64,000 bases of DNA from Methylosinus sp. H3A (GTDB taxonomy: Bacteria; Pseudomonadota; Alphaproteobacteria; Rhizobiales; Beijerinckiaceae), in the NCBI RefSeq assembly GCF_015709455.1, contig NZ_JADNQW010000003.1, positions 124,001-188,000 on the forward strand, given 5' to 3'. Numbering within the stretch: the stretch's first letter is position 1; every line of letters starts with the position of its first letter. A model generated the notes under the pieces. That model saw only the letters and a program-made list of their open reading frames with translations, had not been told where the DNA came from and made no database searches. Positions 1 to 8,459 of this stretch are shown piece by piece. The position numbers were made by a program, and so were the translations under genes.

Positions 1-122
1 CCCGGAAGGCGCGCGTCGATGTCGGCGATTCCGAACGGAAGGACCGATTTGACGCGCCGCGCCCGGCCTTCGATCTTCTCGATCTGCGCGCGCAACGACT
101 CTATGGCGGGCTCGTGCCGCAA
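1..122 (-). CDS. imuA: ImuA-like SOS mutagenesis protein, N-terminal fragment (runs off the window)
   Basis: Reading leftward from a TTG at 122, the reverse strand encodes a continuous frame to the window edge. It includes ESLRAQIEKIEG followed by RVKSVLPFGIADIDARLP. That arrangement, a short helix and then a V-L-P-F-G-hydrophobic-x-x-I-D-x-x-L-P block, is what I know from the start of ImuA/SulA-like RecA-fold proteins. ImuA works with ImuB and DnaE2 in error-prone translesion synthesis. The LexA-type box 38 bases upstream fits the known SOS control of imuAB-dnaE2. A purine-rich GAGAAGG lies just before the TTG. Only about 40 codons are present and the start codon is a choice, so identity rests on a short block plus the regulatory site. 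Confidence 0.65.
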   Translation of the reverse strand, partial: MRHEPAIESLRAQIEKIEGRARRVKSVLPFGIADIDARLP

Positions 123-159
123 TCGCCTTCTCGACCTCTGGGTGTGGGTTCAACGTCAT

Positions 160-174
160 GTTCTCTAAATGTTC
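160..174. promoter_or_regulatory. LexA (SOS) box, alphaproteobacterial type
   Basis: The sequence GTTCTCTAAATGTTC is a perfect GTTC-N7-GTTC direct repeat, the LexA operator form described for Alphaproteobacteria. It lies between the divergent imuA-like gene (start 122) and the helicase gene (start 367). It is closer to imuA, a known SOS gene. It may or may not also act on the helicase gene. Confidence 0.8.
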
Positions 175-366
175 TCCCCTTCGAGGTCGGGAGTCAAGAG
201 GACGGGGTTGCGGATATTTCTCTGCGAGGAAGGCCGCGCGAACGCTTCGTGGCGCCTCGAGCAATTTCGAGGGGCCGCAGCTTCGATTTTCGTGATACGC
301 CGCCATTGCGAACAAAACAAGAATCATGGTTCAGTCCGCTGGCCCGCTCACCCTGCCGATTCGCCC

Positions 367-2430
367 ATGACCGCCGTCGCCTATCTCGAAAAGCTCAACG
401 CCGAACAGCGCCGCGCCGTCGAGCACGGCCTTGCTGACGGCTCGTCGGCCTCCGCCGGCGGCCCGCTGCTCATCATCGCGGGCGCAGGCTCCGGAAAGAC
501 GAACACGCTCGCCCATCGGGTCGCGCATCTCATCGTCCGGGGAGCCGATCCGCAGCGCATGTTGCTGATGACCTTCTCCCGCCGCGCCGCCGCCGAGATG
601 ACGCGGCGGGTCGAACGCATTTGCGCCGAGGCGCTGGGCGCCACAGGCGGCGGCGATGTCCTCGTCTGGGCCGGCACGTTTCACGCGATCGGCGCGAGGC
701 TGCTGCGCGAATATGCCGGCGCCATCGGGCTCGATCCCGCCTTCACCATTCATGATCGCGAAGATTCCGCCGATCTGATGAATCTCCTCCGCCACGAGCT
801 CGGATTCTCGAAGACCGAGAGCCGCTTCCCTGCCAAAGGCACATGCCTTTCGATCTACTCCCGCGCCGTGAACGCCGAAATCCCGCTCGAGCAGGCGCTG
901 CTCGGCGCCTTCCCTTGGTGCGCCCGCTGGCATGACGAGCTGCGCCGCATATTCGCCGCCTATGTCGAGGCGAAGCAGGCGCAGAATGTGCTCGATTACG
1001 ATGATCTCCTGCTCTATTGGGCGCAGATGATGCAGGACGAAGCCCTCGCAGACGAGATCGGCGGCCGCTTCGATCACATTCTCGTCGACGAATATCAGGA
1101 CACCAATCGCCTCCAGGCCTCCATCCTGCTCGCCTTGAAGCCCAAGGGCCAGGGGCTCACCGTCGTCGGCGACGATGCGCAATCCATCTACTCCTTCCGC
1201 GCCGCCACTGTGCGCAACATTCTGGAATTTCCGAAGAGCTTCACGCCGCGGGCGGAAATCGTCACGCTCGACCGCAATTATCGCTCGACCGAGCCGATTC
1301 TCGCCGCGGCCAACGCGGTCATCTCGCTCGCCGCCGAGCGCTACGCCAAGAACCTCTGGACCGAGCGCCGTTCCTCGGAGCGGCCGCAGCTCGTCGCCGT
1401 GCGCGACGAGAGCGATCAGGCGCGTTTCATCGCCGAGCGTGTGCTCGAGGCGCGCGAAGCCGGCATGACGCTGAAGCAGCAGGCGACTCTGTTCCGCGCC
1501 TCGCATCACAGCGCAATGTTGGAGCTGGAGCTCGCGCGCCGCAACATTCCCTTCGTGAAGTTCGGCGGGCTGAAGTTCCTCGACAGCTCCCATGTGAAGG
1601 ATGTTCTCGCTTTGCTGCGCTTCGCGCAGAATCCGCGCGATCGCGTCGCCGGCTTTCGCATTCTGCAAATCCTGCCCGGCGTCGGCCCCTCCTCCGCGCA
1701 GAAAATTCTCGATTTCCTCATCGAGCGCCCGGACCCGCTCGCCTGCCTCGCCGAGGCGCCGTCGCCGCCGCGCGCCGGCGAGGAGTGGCGCGGCCTCGTC
1801 GCGACGCTGCAAATTCTGCATGCGAGAGAGCGCTGGCCGGCGGAAATGGAAGCGGCGCGCCGCTGGTACGAGCCGCATCTCGAGCGGCTGCACGAGGACG
1901 CGCCGAGCCGCCTCGCCGATCTCGTCCAGCTCGAGCAGATCGCAGCTTGCTATCCCTCGCGCGAGCGCTTCCTCACCGAGCTGACGCTCGACCCTCCGGA
2001 CGCGACGAGCGACGAGGCCGGCCCGCCTCTGCGCGACGAGGATTATCTGATCCTATCGACGATTCATTCCGCCAAGGGGCAGGAGTGGAAGTCGGTCTTC
2101 GTGCTGAACGCTGTCGACGGTTGCATCCCCTCCGATCTCGCGACGGGAACGGCGGCGGAGATAGAGGAGGAGCGTCGGCTGCTCTATGTCGCGATGACGC
2201 GCGCGAAGGACAGCCTGCGCCTAGTGACGCCGCAGCGCTTTTTCACCCATGGCCAGCCGGCGCAGGGCGACCGGCATGTCTACGCCGCGCGCACGCGTTT
2301 CATTCCCGCGGAGCTGCTGCGGCATTTCGACTGCGTGAGCTGGCCGGTCGCTGCGGCCGCGGGCGAGCGTCTCGCCGGGGGTGGGCTGCGGGTCGATGTG
2401 CGTGCAAAGATGCGGGGGATGTGGGGGTGA
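367..2430 (+). CDS. UvrD/PcrA-type SF1A ATP-dependent DNA helicase
   Basis: A 687-aa helicase expected to unwind DNA 3' to 5' during repair. Family motifs appear in order: LNAEQRRAV (Q motif) at the start, GAGSGKT (Walker A, about residues 37-43), TFSRRAAAEM, DEYQD (Walker B), GDDAQSIYSFRAA, the RNYRS motif, TIHSAKGQEW and LLYVAMTRAK near the C-terminus. I chose the ATG at 367 because it places LNAEQ close to the N-terminus; an open frame extends upstream to 169 but its translation looks non-coding. It is somewhat shorter than E. coli UvrD (720 aa). It lies divergent from the imuA-like gene with a LexA box between them. It is probably a resident repair gene outside the mobile segment. Confidence 0.9.
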   Translation: MTAVAYLEKLNAEQRRAVEHGLADGSSASAGGPLLIIAGAGSGKTNTLAHRVAHLIVRGADPQRMLLMTFSRRAAAEMTRRVERICAEALGATGGGDVLVWAGTFHAIGARLLREYAGAIGLDPAFTIHDREDSADLMNLLRHELGFSKTESRFPAKGTCLSIYSRAVNAEIPLEQALLGAFPWCARWHDELRRIFAAYVEAKQAQNVLDYDDLLLYWAQMMQDEALADEIGGRFDHILVDEYQDTNRLQASILLALKPKGQGLTVVGDDAQSIYSFRAATVRNILEFPKSFTPRAEIVTLDRNYRSTEPILAAANAVISLAAERYAKNLWTERRSSERPQLVAVRDESDQARFIAERVLEAREAGMTLKQQATLFRASHHSAMLELELARRNIPFVKFGGLKFLDSSHVKDVLALLRFAQNPRDRVAGFRILQILPGVGPSSAQKILDFLIERPDPLACLAEAPSPPRAGEEWRGLVATLQILHARERWPAEMEAARRWYEPHLERLHEDAPSRLADLVQLEQIAACYPSRERFLTELTLDPPDATSDEAGPPLRDEDYLILSTIHSAKGQEWKSVFVLNAVDGCIPSDLATGTAAEIEEERRLLYVAMTRAKDSLRLVTPQRFFTHGQPAQGDRHVYAARTRFIPAELLRHFDCVSWPVAAAAGERLAGGGLRVDVRAKMRGMWG

Positions 2431-2433
2431 GCG

Positions 2434-2493
2434 ATGACGGCGACGGAGCCGAAGGTAAAGCGCGTCGTCTATGCCGCGCGCACCCACTCCTGA
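2434..2493 (+). pseudogene. Start of a truncated gene (19 codons) after the helicase gene
   Basis: Just after the helicase stop codon an ATG opens a frame reading MTATEPKVKRVVYAARTHS and then stops. It begins like an ordinary protein and sits where an operon partner would be, but it ends abruptly. Base composition falls after about 2490. I read this as a gene whose 5' end survives at the edge of an inserted segment. The function is unknown. Confidence 0.3.
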
Positions 2494-2942
2494 ATGAAGC
2501 TCAGTTCCGGGAATGACATAGCCGAAAGAAACCAAGAATACGCCCACCCCTGACCCTTTGCGGACTCTGGGAGCGTCCGGTTCAGGGTAGTTAGTTCGCT
2601 CTGGAACTGGTCTTCCCCAGTCCTAGCGACAGTTGCAATGTCATCTTAGATCTGGGCGGTTACGCGTAGGCCACTGACTGGCTCAGCGGTCGCGGCATTG
2701 ACGTTGACCGCATAACCTCGTCCGTTCCGAGTCGGCTACGATCCGGCGATCAAGTTGCTCTTCGAAAGTAGCCAGGATGTCGCTGAACGGCATGTAGCGC
2801 TGCATCTGATTGCGCGAATGGCGCTCAGCAACGACACTTTGCAACTTGCCGGCGGTCGGCGAAAAATGGTTCAAGAACTACCGGATGGCCGCCTGACGGT
2901 TCGCTAAAGGGTCAGGCGCTCGCTGAAGCAAGGGGGGCGTTC
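2494..2942. other. Intergenic stretch with possible gene remnant
   Basis: No complete gene is visible. On the + strand, a frame ending at the TAA at 2905-2907 reads like a C-terminal fragment (LIARMALSNDTLQLAGG, then KMVQELPDGRLTVR). It has no start codon in a sensible place and a stop just upstream. The leftward 63-codon frame here has no recognisable features. The promoter of the following operon should lie at the right end. Confidence 0.3.
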
Positions 2943-2948
2943 TTGGAT

Positions 2949-3602
2949 ATGAGGCACAATTCGGAAGCCGATTGGTGGTCCGAATGGAAGGAGCTCAGCG
3001 ATGCCGGCAGTCTTGGAACGCGAAGGCCCGAAGAGGTGGTCCGAGCCTGCCGTAAGCTTGACCAACCGCGGCACGATCGCCTGAGGGGCAAGCTCCTCAA
3101 GCATTTGACGGACCTGGCCAGAGCTTATCTTCGGCCACGCGTTCGTCAGGACCTGGTCGATGGCGGGCGCGAGGTCATCGAAGAGGTCATAGAGATCCTC
3201 TCCGTCGCGGTCTTGACGCCGTCCGCGGCAGATGGTGTCGGCTTCGAGACGGCCTTCCACGCGAAACTTCGCCAACGATTGGTGGATCGGATCAGGGCGT
3301 CGCTCAAGGATCGCGACGTCATCGAGCAAGAGGCCGTCGATCCCGAGACGGGCATCGCGACAGAGCCGCCGGACTGGAACCAACTCAGTCCGGAAGACAA
3401 CGCCGTAATCGCCGACGCCATCGCGAAATTACCGCATCTGCAACGAAAGGCCTTCCAGCTGCACCGCCTGGGTTTTCGCTACACGTCTTCCAACCCGAAC
3501 GAGAGCATTGCAGTAATGCTTGGGAAGACGCCGAAAACCGTCCAGGACTGGGTCGAGAAGGCCGAAAGGCAGATCCTTGAACTCTTGGGATCGAACAAAT
3601 GA
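2949..3602 (+). CDS. Sigma-70-like (ECF-type) factor, first gene of the ubiquitin-like operon
   Basis: A protein of about 217 aa whose C-terminal third looks like sigma region 4: DAIAKLPHLQRKAFQLHRLGF, then SIAVMLGKTPKTVQDWVEKAERQIL, a helix-turn-helix with the family's usual 'x-x-L-P-x-x-x-R-x-A-F' lead-in. The N-terminal part is helical and only weakly like region 2 (RLVDRIRASLKDRD). A G-rich tract at 2932-2937 is a plausible ribosome binding site and also fits a TTG start at 2943. The gene overlaps the next one by four bases (ATGA), so the two are probably translationally coupled. I infer that it directs transcription of this operon. Alternatively it is a DNA-binding regulator that has lost core-polymerase contacts. 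Confidence 0.7.
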   Translation: MRHNSEADWWSEWKELSDAGSLGTRRPEEVVRACRKLDQPRHDRLRGKLLKHLTDLARAYLRPRVRQDLVDGGREVIEEVIEILSVAVLTPSAADGVGFETAFHAKLRQRLVDRIRASLKDRDVIEQEAVDPETGIATEPPDWNQLSPEDNAVIADAIAKLPHLQRKAFQLHRLGFRYTSSNPNESIAVMLGKTPKTVQDWVEKAERQILELLGSNK

Positions 3603-4147
3603 TAAGCGCATCCGAAACACTCGACGACGTCCTATTCGAATTCCATCAGGTCGCGGACCCGATCTCTCCCGAGCTGCTCAACGCCTGGACGGGTCGTTAC
3701 CCTCAGTTCGCGGACGAGATCCGCGCCCACGCGGTCGAGATCATGGACATGGAACTGCTCGCCTCGAGGCAGGCCGCGGCAGCCGCGCAGCCTCTCGTCG
3801 GCGAGATTGTCACCCTACGCGCCGCGCTCCAGGAAGCCGGAACGTCGTTGCGCGACTTCGCCGATCGGCTCGACATATCGCGATCGGTGGTCTCGGATAT
3901 CAACTCCGGTCGGATCGACCCGGCAACGATACCAAAGCGCTTCGCCCGCCTGGGAGCCGCGCAGATCGATAGGGCCATGGACTGGTTCGAATCCATCGTG
4001 AGGTCGTCTCGCGAGATGGCACCTACGCCCGCGTTCAAGGCAAAGGCTGCGCCGACCACCGGTCGCCAGAGGACTTGGGAGGAGGCCATTCGCGGTTCGA
4101 ACATGGCCGAGGATCGCCGGTCCTTCTGGCTTTCCGACGAGGACTGA
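3599..4147 (+). CDS. XRE-like helix-turn-helix regulator (likely repressor paired with ImmA domain)
   Basis: A 182-aa protein. The segment TLRAALQEAGTSLRDFADRLD, continued by ISRSVVSDINSGRIDPATIPKR (roughly residues 75-110), has the layout of an XRE/Cro helix-turn-helix. The N-terminal part resembles short regulatory domains found before such HTHs. It overlaps the sigma-like gene by four bases, and the ImmA/IrrE-helicase gene starts two bases after its stop. In ICEBs1 (ImmR/ImmA) and Deinococcus (DdrO/IrrE), an HTH repressor gene next to an ImmA-type protease gene forms a cleavage switch. By analogy this HTH protein may be the substrate of the downstream protease domain. The substrate relationship is inference. 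Confidence 0.65.
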   Translation: MISASETLDDVLFEFHQVADPISPELLNAWTGRYPQFADEIRAHAVEIMDMELLASRQAAAAAQPLVGEIVTLRAALQEAGTSLRDFADRLDISRSVVSDINSGRIDPATIPKRFARLGAAQIDRAMDWFESIVRSSREMAPTPAFKAKAAPTTGRQRTWEEAIRGSNMAEDRRSFWLSDED

Positions 4148-4149
4148 TC

Positions 4150-7100
4150 GTGGATATCTGGCGCGACATTCGATTGAAGGCGCGCCAGCGCCACACGGAA
4201 TCGGCCGCGACGGCATCGGCCGCCACGGCCGACGCGCTCATCAGATCGGGACTGAAGATCGCGAAGCTTCAGGTCGACGAGTTCGATCCCGGAACGGTCT
4301 TCGGCCCTGGAGTGTTCGGCGCACTGGAACGCGACGACGGGTTCGTTCGGCTGGCTTCCAACCTCGACGACAGCCAGAAAGCGGTCGTGGCCGCCCATGA
4401 GCTCGGCCACTATTGGCTGCACGACGAGACGGCCTTCATGATCCGCTCGACGGAGGCCGGCTTCGGTGGGCAGCCTATCGAGACCGGTTCGGATCGCGTC
4501 GTCGCCTACTCGCCTCGCGCAAGGCAGGAGGTCCAGGCCGACATCTTCGCGCAGGAATTTCTCCTGCCCGCCGATGCGCTCCGCGAGAAGCTTGTTGTCC
4601 AGCGTCAGCGCCCTTCGAAGATCGCCGAGGAAGCTGGCCTGCCCGTCGAGTTCGTTCGCATGCAGGCGATCCGTGCACTGTTGCTTCCGCCACTGACCGC
4701 TCCGGTCACGCCCGAGGCCTCCGGGCCTAGCCATCCTCTGGATCCCGAGCAGCGTGAGGCGGCCGAGTGGGATGAACGTCCCCTCATTCTCGATGCAGGT
4801 CCCGGAACCGGCAAGACCAAGACGCTGGTCGCCCGCATCAGGCATCTGATCAACAAGGATATCCCGCCGTCGAGCATCCTAGCGCTGACCTACTCGAACA
4901 AGGCCGCGGCCGAGATGATCGAGCGGATCGAGACGGTCAGTCCGGCCTCCGCTCCGCTGATCTGGGTCGGCACGTTTCACGCGTTCGGCCTGGAGTTGCT
5001 TCGCCTCCACCATCAGGCCGCGGGCCTGCCCCCCGATTTCAAGGTGCTGGATGAGGCGACGGCCTTGGCCGTTCTGGAAGGGCTCCTTGCGGAACTCTCC
5101 CTCGTCCATTTTCAGAACCTCTGGGACCCGACCCTCGAATTGAAGCCGATCCTGAAGGCGATCTCCCGCGCCAAGGACGAGATGGTATCTTACCAGGAAT
5201 ACGAAACGGCCGCCGCCCAAACGCTCAAGGACGCTGTGAGCGCCGATGAGATTGAAAGGGCTCAGAAGGCGGTCGAGGTAGGCAGGGTTTACCGGATCTA
5301 TCAGCAGGCACTGCTCGACCGGCATTGCCTGGACTTCGGTGACCTCGTCTACCGATCGACGGAACTACTATCCCGAAACCGTGCCATTCGGGACGAGGTC
5401 AGGGCCAAGCACCGCCACGTTCTTGTCGACGAATATCAAGACGTCAACTTCGCGAGCACGTCGCTGCTCGCACAGATCACCGATCAGGGCAAGAGGCTTT
5501 GGGTCGTGGCCGATCCCCGCCAGTCGATCTATCGTTTCCGCGGCGCTGCTCCGGCCAATACGGTCGACTTCACGAACCGGTACCCAGGGGCCCAACGCCG
5601 GCAACTGAAGACGAACTACCGTTCCTGCGATACGGTGGTGCGGGTCTTCGAGCGCTTCGGCGCAAGCATAGCGGCGGCGCCTCGTCCGGCGGCGAGCTGG
5701 AAAGCTCACCGCGGCAAGGTCGGCTTCGTCGAATTGGTGCAGGCCCCCGACCTGCGATCGGAAGCCGTCGCGATGCGGGATCAGATCGAGCGCCTGCGCT
5801 CCCTGGGTATCGGGTACGAGGACCAGGCGATCCTCGCCGGTACCCACCTCTGCCTTGCCCGCTTCGGCCGCATCCTGCAGGAGCTCGGCGTTCCCATCCT
5901 CTATCTAGGCGACATCTTCGAGCGCCCGGAAGTTCGCGACCTTTTGGCCCTGATCTCGTTGGGGGCGGAGCCGGGCGGCGTCGGCTTGATGCGTGTAGCG
6001 CAGTTCCCGCAATACGGGGCGACGCGCGAGGACGCGAAACGGGTCATCGGTCACGCCCGGGAGGCGAAGGAAGACGTCGTCGCGGCCTGCGCCAAGGCGG
6101 GCACGATCGCCGGCGTGTCCCCCACGGGTGCCGCTGGGCTTCGCCTCCTGTCGCAACATCTGAGCGGAACGGAATGGAATACGAGTCCCTGGCACCTCCT
6201 GAGCCACTATCTGCTTGAAGCCAGCGATTACCTGCGTCCGCTGCTGGATGCCGGCGACATACGTTCCCAGCAGTCGCTCGTGGCGATCTATCAGCTCCTC
6301 AAGTTCTGCCGTGAGCATCTCGACGCGAACCGCGGCGTCGGGGGACGGCGTAAGTTGCTGGACGATATCCGGAGGCTCGAACGGCTCGACGACGATCGCC
6401 AGTTCCGGATCATTCCGCCGGAGGCAACGGGCATAGCCGCCGTCCGCATGATGACGATCCACGGCTCGAAGGGACTGGAATTCCCTGCCGTTCACCTGCC
6501 GCAGGTTGCGACGCGGTACGTGCCGGGGGGCCGGCGGGCGGTGACATGCCCGGCGCCGAAGGGGCTGGAGCGGCTGGAGCTCTCTCCCGCGGAGCATGAG
6601 GCCGAATCGGAATGCTTGTTCTTCGTCGCTCTTTCGCGCGCCCGGGACGCGATGACCATCAGTCATGCGAGGCATTACACCGCCAAGGCCACGTGCAACC
6701 CTTCGAAATTCCTAAAGGATCTCGGAGGCGTCCTGCCGAGTGCCCGCACCGCGAGCTTGTCGCAAGGCATGTCCGCGAAGGCGGTCAGAATTCCTATCCC
6801 TTTGCAGGCGGAATTCGAGGAGTGGCACCTCGAAGTCTATTCCAAGTGTCCCGCGCGGTATCGGTACGAAGTCATAGATGGCCTGAGAGGTCCCAGCGAC
6901 GACAGCGCCTATCTCAAGTTCCACGGCTGCGTGAGGAAGACGATCCGCTGGATCTTCGACGAAATCAGAGAAGGCCGAACCGTGACGGCGTCGCTGGCCG
7001 TGGCGCGCCTCAAGGCGATATGGGCCGAGCAGGGCCCCGACCATGCGTTCGCGCCATTCTACCTCGCGGAGGCGACCAAGATGGTCGAGGGCGCGGCGAA

Positions 7101-7503
7101 CATGCCGATGTTGGGGATCGATGCCGACCGGGCCTGGTTCGCCGACTTGGCCGGAAAGCGGATTACCATGCGACCGGATCGTGTCGTCCTGACGCCTACC
7201 GGAGGTATCCTCGCGCAGAGGCTGAGGACGGGTCGCAAGAGCAAGAGCGAGCCGACGAAGCCGATCTGGGAATTGTTGCATTTGGCCGGTCGCCAGATGT
7301 TTCCAGGCCAAGCGGTCGAACTGGAGGCGTATTACCCGGCCCAATCCGATCGGTCGCCCATTCCGACCGTCGCCGGCAAGGGGCTGGAAGGCTACGCCGA
7401 AAGCATTGCCGGCATCGAGCAGGGCGAGTTCGCGCCGGTAGCCGGTAAGGACTGTCCGACTTGCCAATTCTACTTCGTCTGCACCTCCGAAGATTTTTCC
7501 TGA
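4150..7503 (+). CDS. ImmA/IrrE protease - UvrD-like helicase - RecB/Cas4-type nuclease fusion
   Basis: A protein of about 1117 aa, started at GTG 4150 directly after the HTH gene. Three parts are visible. (1) Residues about 70-145: an ImmA/IrrE zinc metallopeptidase with AAHELGHYWLH (HExxH at 83-87) and a downstream EVQADIFAQEFLLP helix carrying the third ligand. (2) Residues about 195-830: an SF1 helicase with GPGTGKT (217-223), TYSNKAAAEMIER, DEYQD, DPRQSIYRFRGA, NYRS, TIHGSKGLEFPAV and LFFVALSRARD. (3) A C-terminal region with one Cys in SKCPARYRYE and three in CPTCQFYFVC, the spacing of the iron-sulphur cage of AddB/Cas4-type PD-(D/E)XK nucleases; the nuclease core itself is less clear. 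Its place in the operon suggests a DNA-sensing helicase tied to a regulatory protease. Confidence 0.85.
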   Translation: MDIWRDIRLKARQRHTESAATASAATADALIRSGLKIAKLQVDEFDPGTVFGPGVFGALERDDGFVRLASNLDDSQKAVVAAHELGHYWLHDETAFMIRSTEAGFGGQPIETGSDRVVAYSPRARQEVQADIFAQEFLLPADALREKLVVQRQRPSKIAEEAGLPVEFVRMQAIRALLLPPLTAPVTPEASGPSHPLDPEQREAAEWDERPLILDAGPGTGKTKTLVARIRHLINKDIPPSSILALTYSNKAAAEMIERIETVSPASAPLIWVGTFHAFGLELLRLHHQAAGLPPDFKVLDEATALAVLEGLLAELSLVHFQNLWDPTLELKPILKAISRAKDEMVSYQEYETAAAQTLKDAVSADEIERAQKAVEVGRVYRIYQQALLDRHCLDFGDLVYRSTELLSRNRAIRDEVRAKHRHVLVDEYQDVNFASTSLLAQITDQGKRLWVVADPRQSIYRFRGAAPANTVDFTNRYPGAQRRQLKTNYRSCDTVVRVFERFGASIAAAPRPAASWKAHRGKVGFVELVQAPDLRSEAVAMRDQIERLRSLGIGYEDQAILAGTHLCLARFGRILQELGVPILYLGDIFERPEVRDLLALISLGAEPGGVGLMRVAQFPQYGATREDAKRVIGHAREAKEDVVAACAKAGTIAGVSPTGAAGLRLLSQHLSGTEWNTSPWHLLSHYLLEASDYLRPLLDAGDIRSQQSLVAIYQLLKFCREHLDANRGVGGRRKLLDDIRRLERLDDDRQFRIIPPEATGIAAVRMMTIHGSKGLEFPAVHLPQVATRYVPGGRRAVTCPAPKGLERLELSPAEHEAESECLFFVALSRARDAMTISHARHYTAKATCNPSKFLKDLGGVLPSARTASLSQGMSAKAVRIPIPLQAEFEEWHLEVYSKCPARYRYEVIDGLRGPSDDSAYLKFHGCVRKTIRWIFDEIREGRTVTASLAVARLKAIWAEQGPDHAFAPFYLAEATKMVEGAANMPMLGIDADRAWFADLAGKRITMRPDRVVLTPTGGILAQRLRTGRKSKSEPTKPIWELLHLAGRQMFPGQAVELEAYYPAQSDRSPIPTVAGKGLEGYAESIAGIEQGEFAPVAGKDCPTCQFYFVCTSEDFS

Positions 7504-7591
7504 CACGACTACCGAATCCATCGGGCCAGGTTCGCTGAAAGGGTAGAAGGGGCGGCAGGTTCCGCCTCGCTGTTCGAATAGCGAGCCTTTC

Positions 7592-8458
7592 ATGATCCAG
7601 CCTGCCCACGCCAACGTCCCGCGTTTCCAGATCCTGATCGGGGACGCGGAGCTCAACTTTCGTCAGATCGAGATCCCCGATCCGATCGTCACCGGCCGCC
7701 AGATCCTCGAAGGTGCCGGCGCCCGCCCCGTCGACGAGCATTTGGCCATCGCCGTCCTGCCGGACGGTGCGCTGGAAACCCTGCGCGAGGAGGAACTCTT
7801 CGACCTTCGCGCGAAGGGGGCCGAGAAGGTCCTGATCTTCAAGACTGACCGCTCCTTCCGCTTCAAGGTCGACGACCGCGAGCGCGAATACGGGACCAAC
7901 TTGGTCAGCGGTCGCGCGCTCAAGATCCTGGCCGGCGTCGATCCCGCCACGCACGATGTCTACCAGGAAATCCGGGGCGGCGAGGACCTGCAGATCCGCA
8001 ACGCCGATTTCGTCGATCTGTCGAAGCCCGGCGTGGAGAAGTTCTTCACGGCGATCGCGCAGACGACCGAGGGCCTTTCCATCTTCCTGCCACCCCGCGA
8101 CGTTGAGTATCTCGCCAGGCGGGGCATAGCCTATGAGGACGGCTCGGAAGCAGGGCACGCTGGCGTCGTGTTGAAGGCGCTTCCTCTGCCAGAGGGCAAG
8201 TTCACATCGACGGCGGTCAATGTCCTGGTCCTCTTGCCGCCGGGCTACCCCGACTGCCCGCCGGACATGTTCTACTGCCTTCCCTGGCTGAAACTGCAGC
8301 GGACCGGAGGCGATCCCCGGGCGGCATCGGTACCGCATCCCTTCCGCGGCCAGACTTGGCAGCGCTGGTCGCGACACAAAAACGCGTGGCGTCCCGGCGT
8401 CGACGGTATTCACACGATGGTGAAGCGCATCGAGCTCGCCCTCACCGAGGCGGCCTGA
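7592..8458 (+). CDS. Tandem ubiquitin-like (multiubiquitin) - E2-like fusion protein
   Basis: A 288-aa protein. Residues about 11-84 and 88-155 are two similar beta-grasp units: each has a 'F-x-(I/V)-x-(I/V)-D/G...' first hairpin, a GRQIL or GRALKIL helix, and a D-E-H or T-H-D segment. This matches the bacterial multiubiquitin family. Residues about 164-288 look like the prokaryotic E2 family E: LLPPGYPDCPPDMFYCLP, then TWQRWSRH and AWRPGVDGI. In canonical E2 enzymes the catalytic Cys precedes the W-x-P motif. Here no Cys lies between WSRH and WRPG; the only nearby ones are in PDCPP and FYCLP. The chain ends LALTEAA without a terminal Gly-Gly. The E1 gene follows after one base, so the two are surely co-expressed. 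How the ubiquitin-like units become available for conjugation is unclear. Confidence 0.8.
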   Translation: MIQPAHANVPRFQILIGDAELNFRQIEIPDPIVTGRQILEGAGARPVDEHLAIAVLPDGALETLREEELFDLRAKGAEKVLIFKTDRSFRFKVDDREREYGTNLVSGRALKILAGVDPATHDVYQEIRGGEDLQIRNADFVDLSKPGVEKFFTAIAQTTEGLSIFLPPRDVEYLARRGIAYEDGSEAGHAGVVLKALPLPEGKFTSTAVNVLVLLPPGYPDCPPDMFYCLPWLKLQRTGGDPRAASVPHPFRGQTWQRWSRHKNAWRPGVDGIHTMVKRIELALTEAA

Positions 8459-8459
8459 C

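Noticed and set aside
331..1893. Long leftward frame of 520 codons opposite the uvrD-like gene
   Set aside because: It is a shadow in GC-rich DNA; the plus strand carries all helicase motifs.
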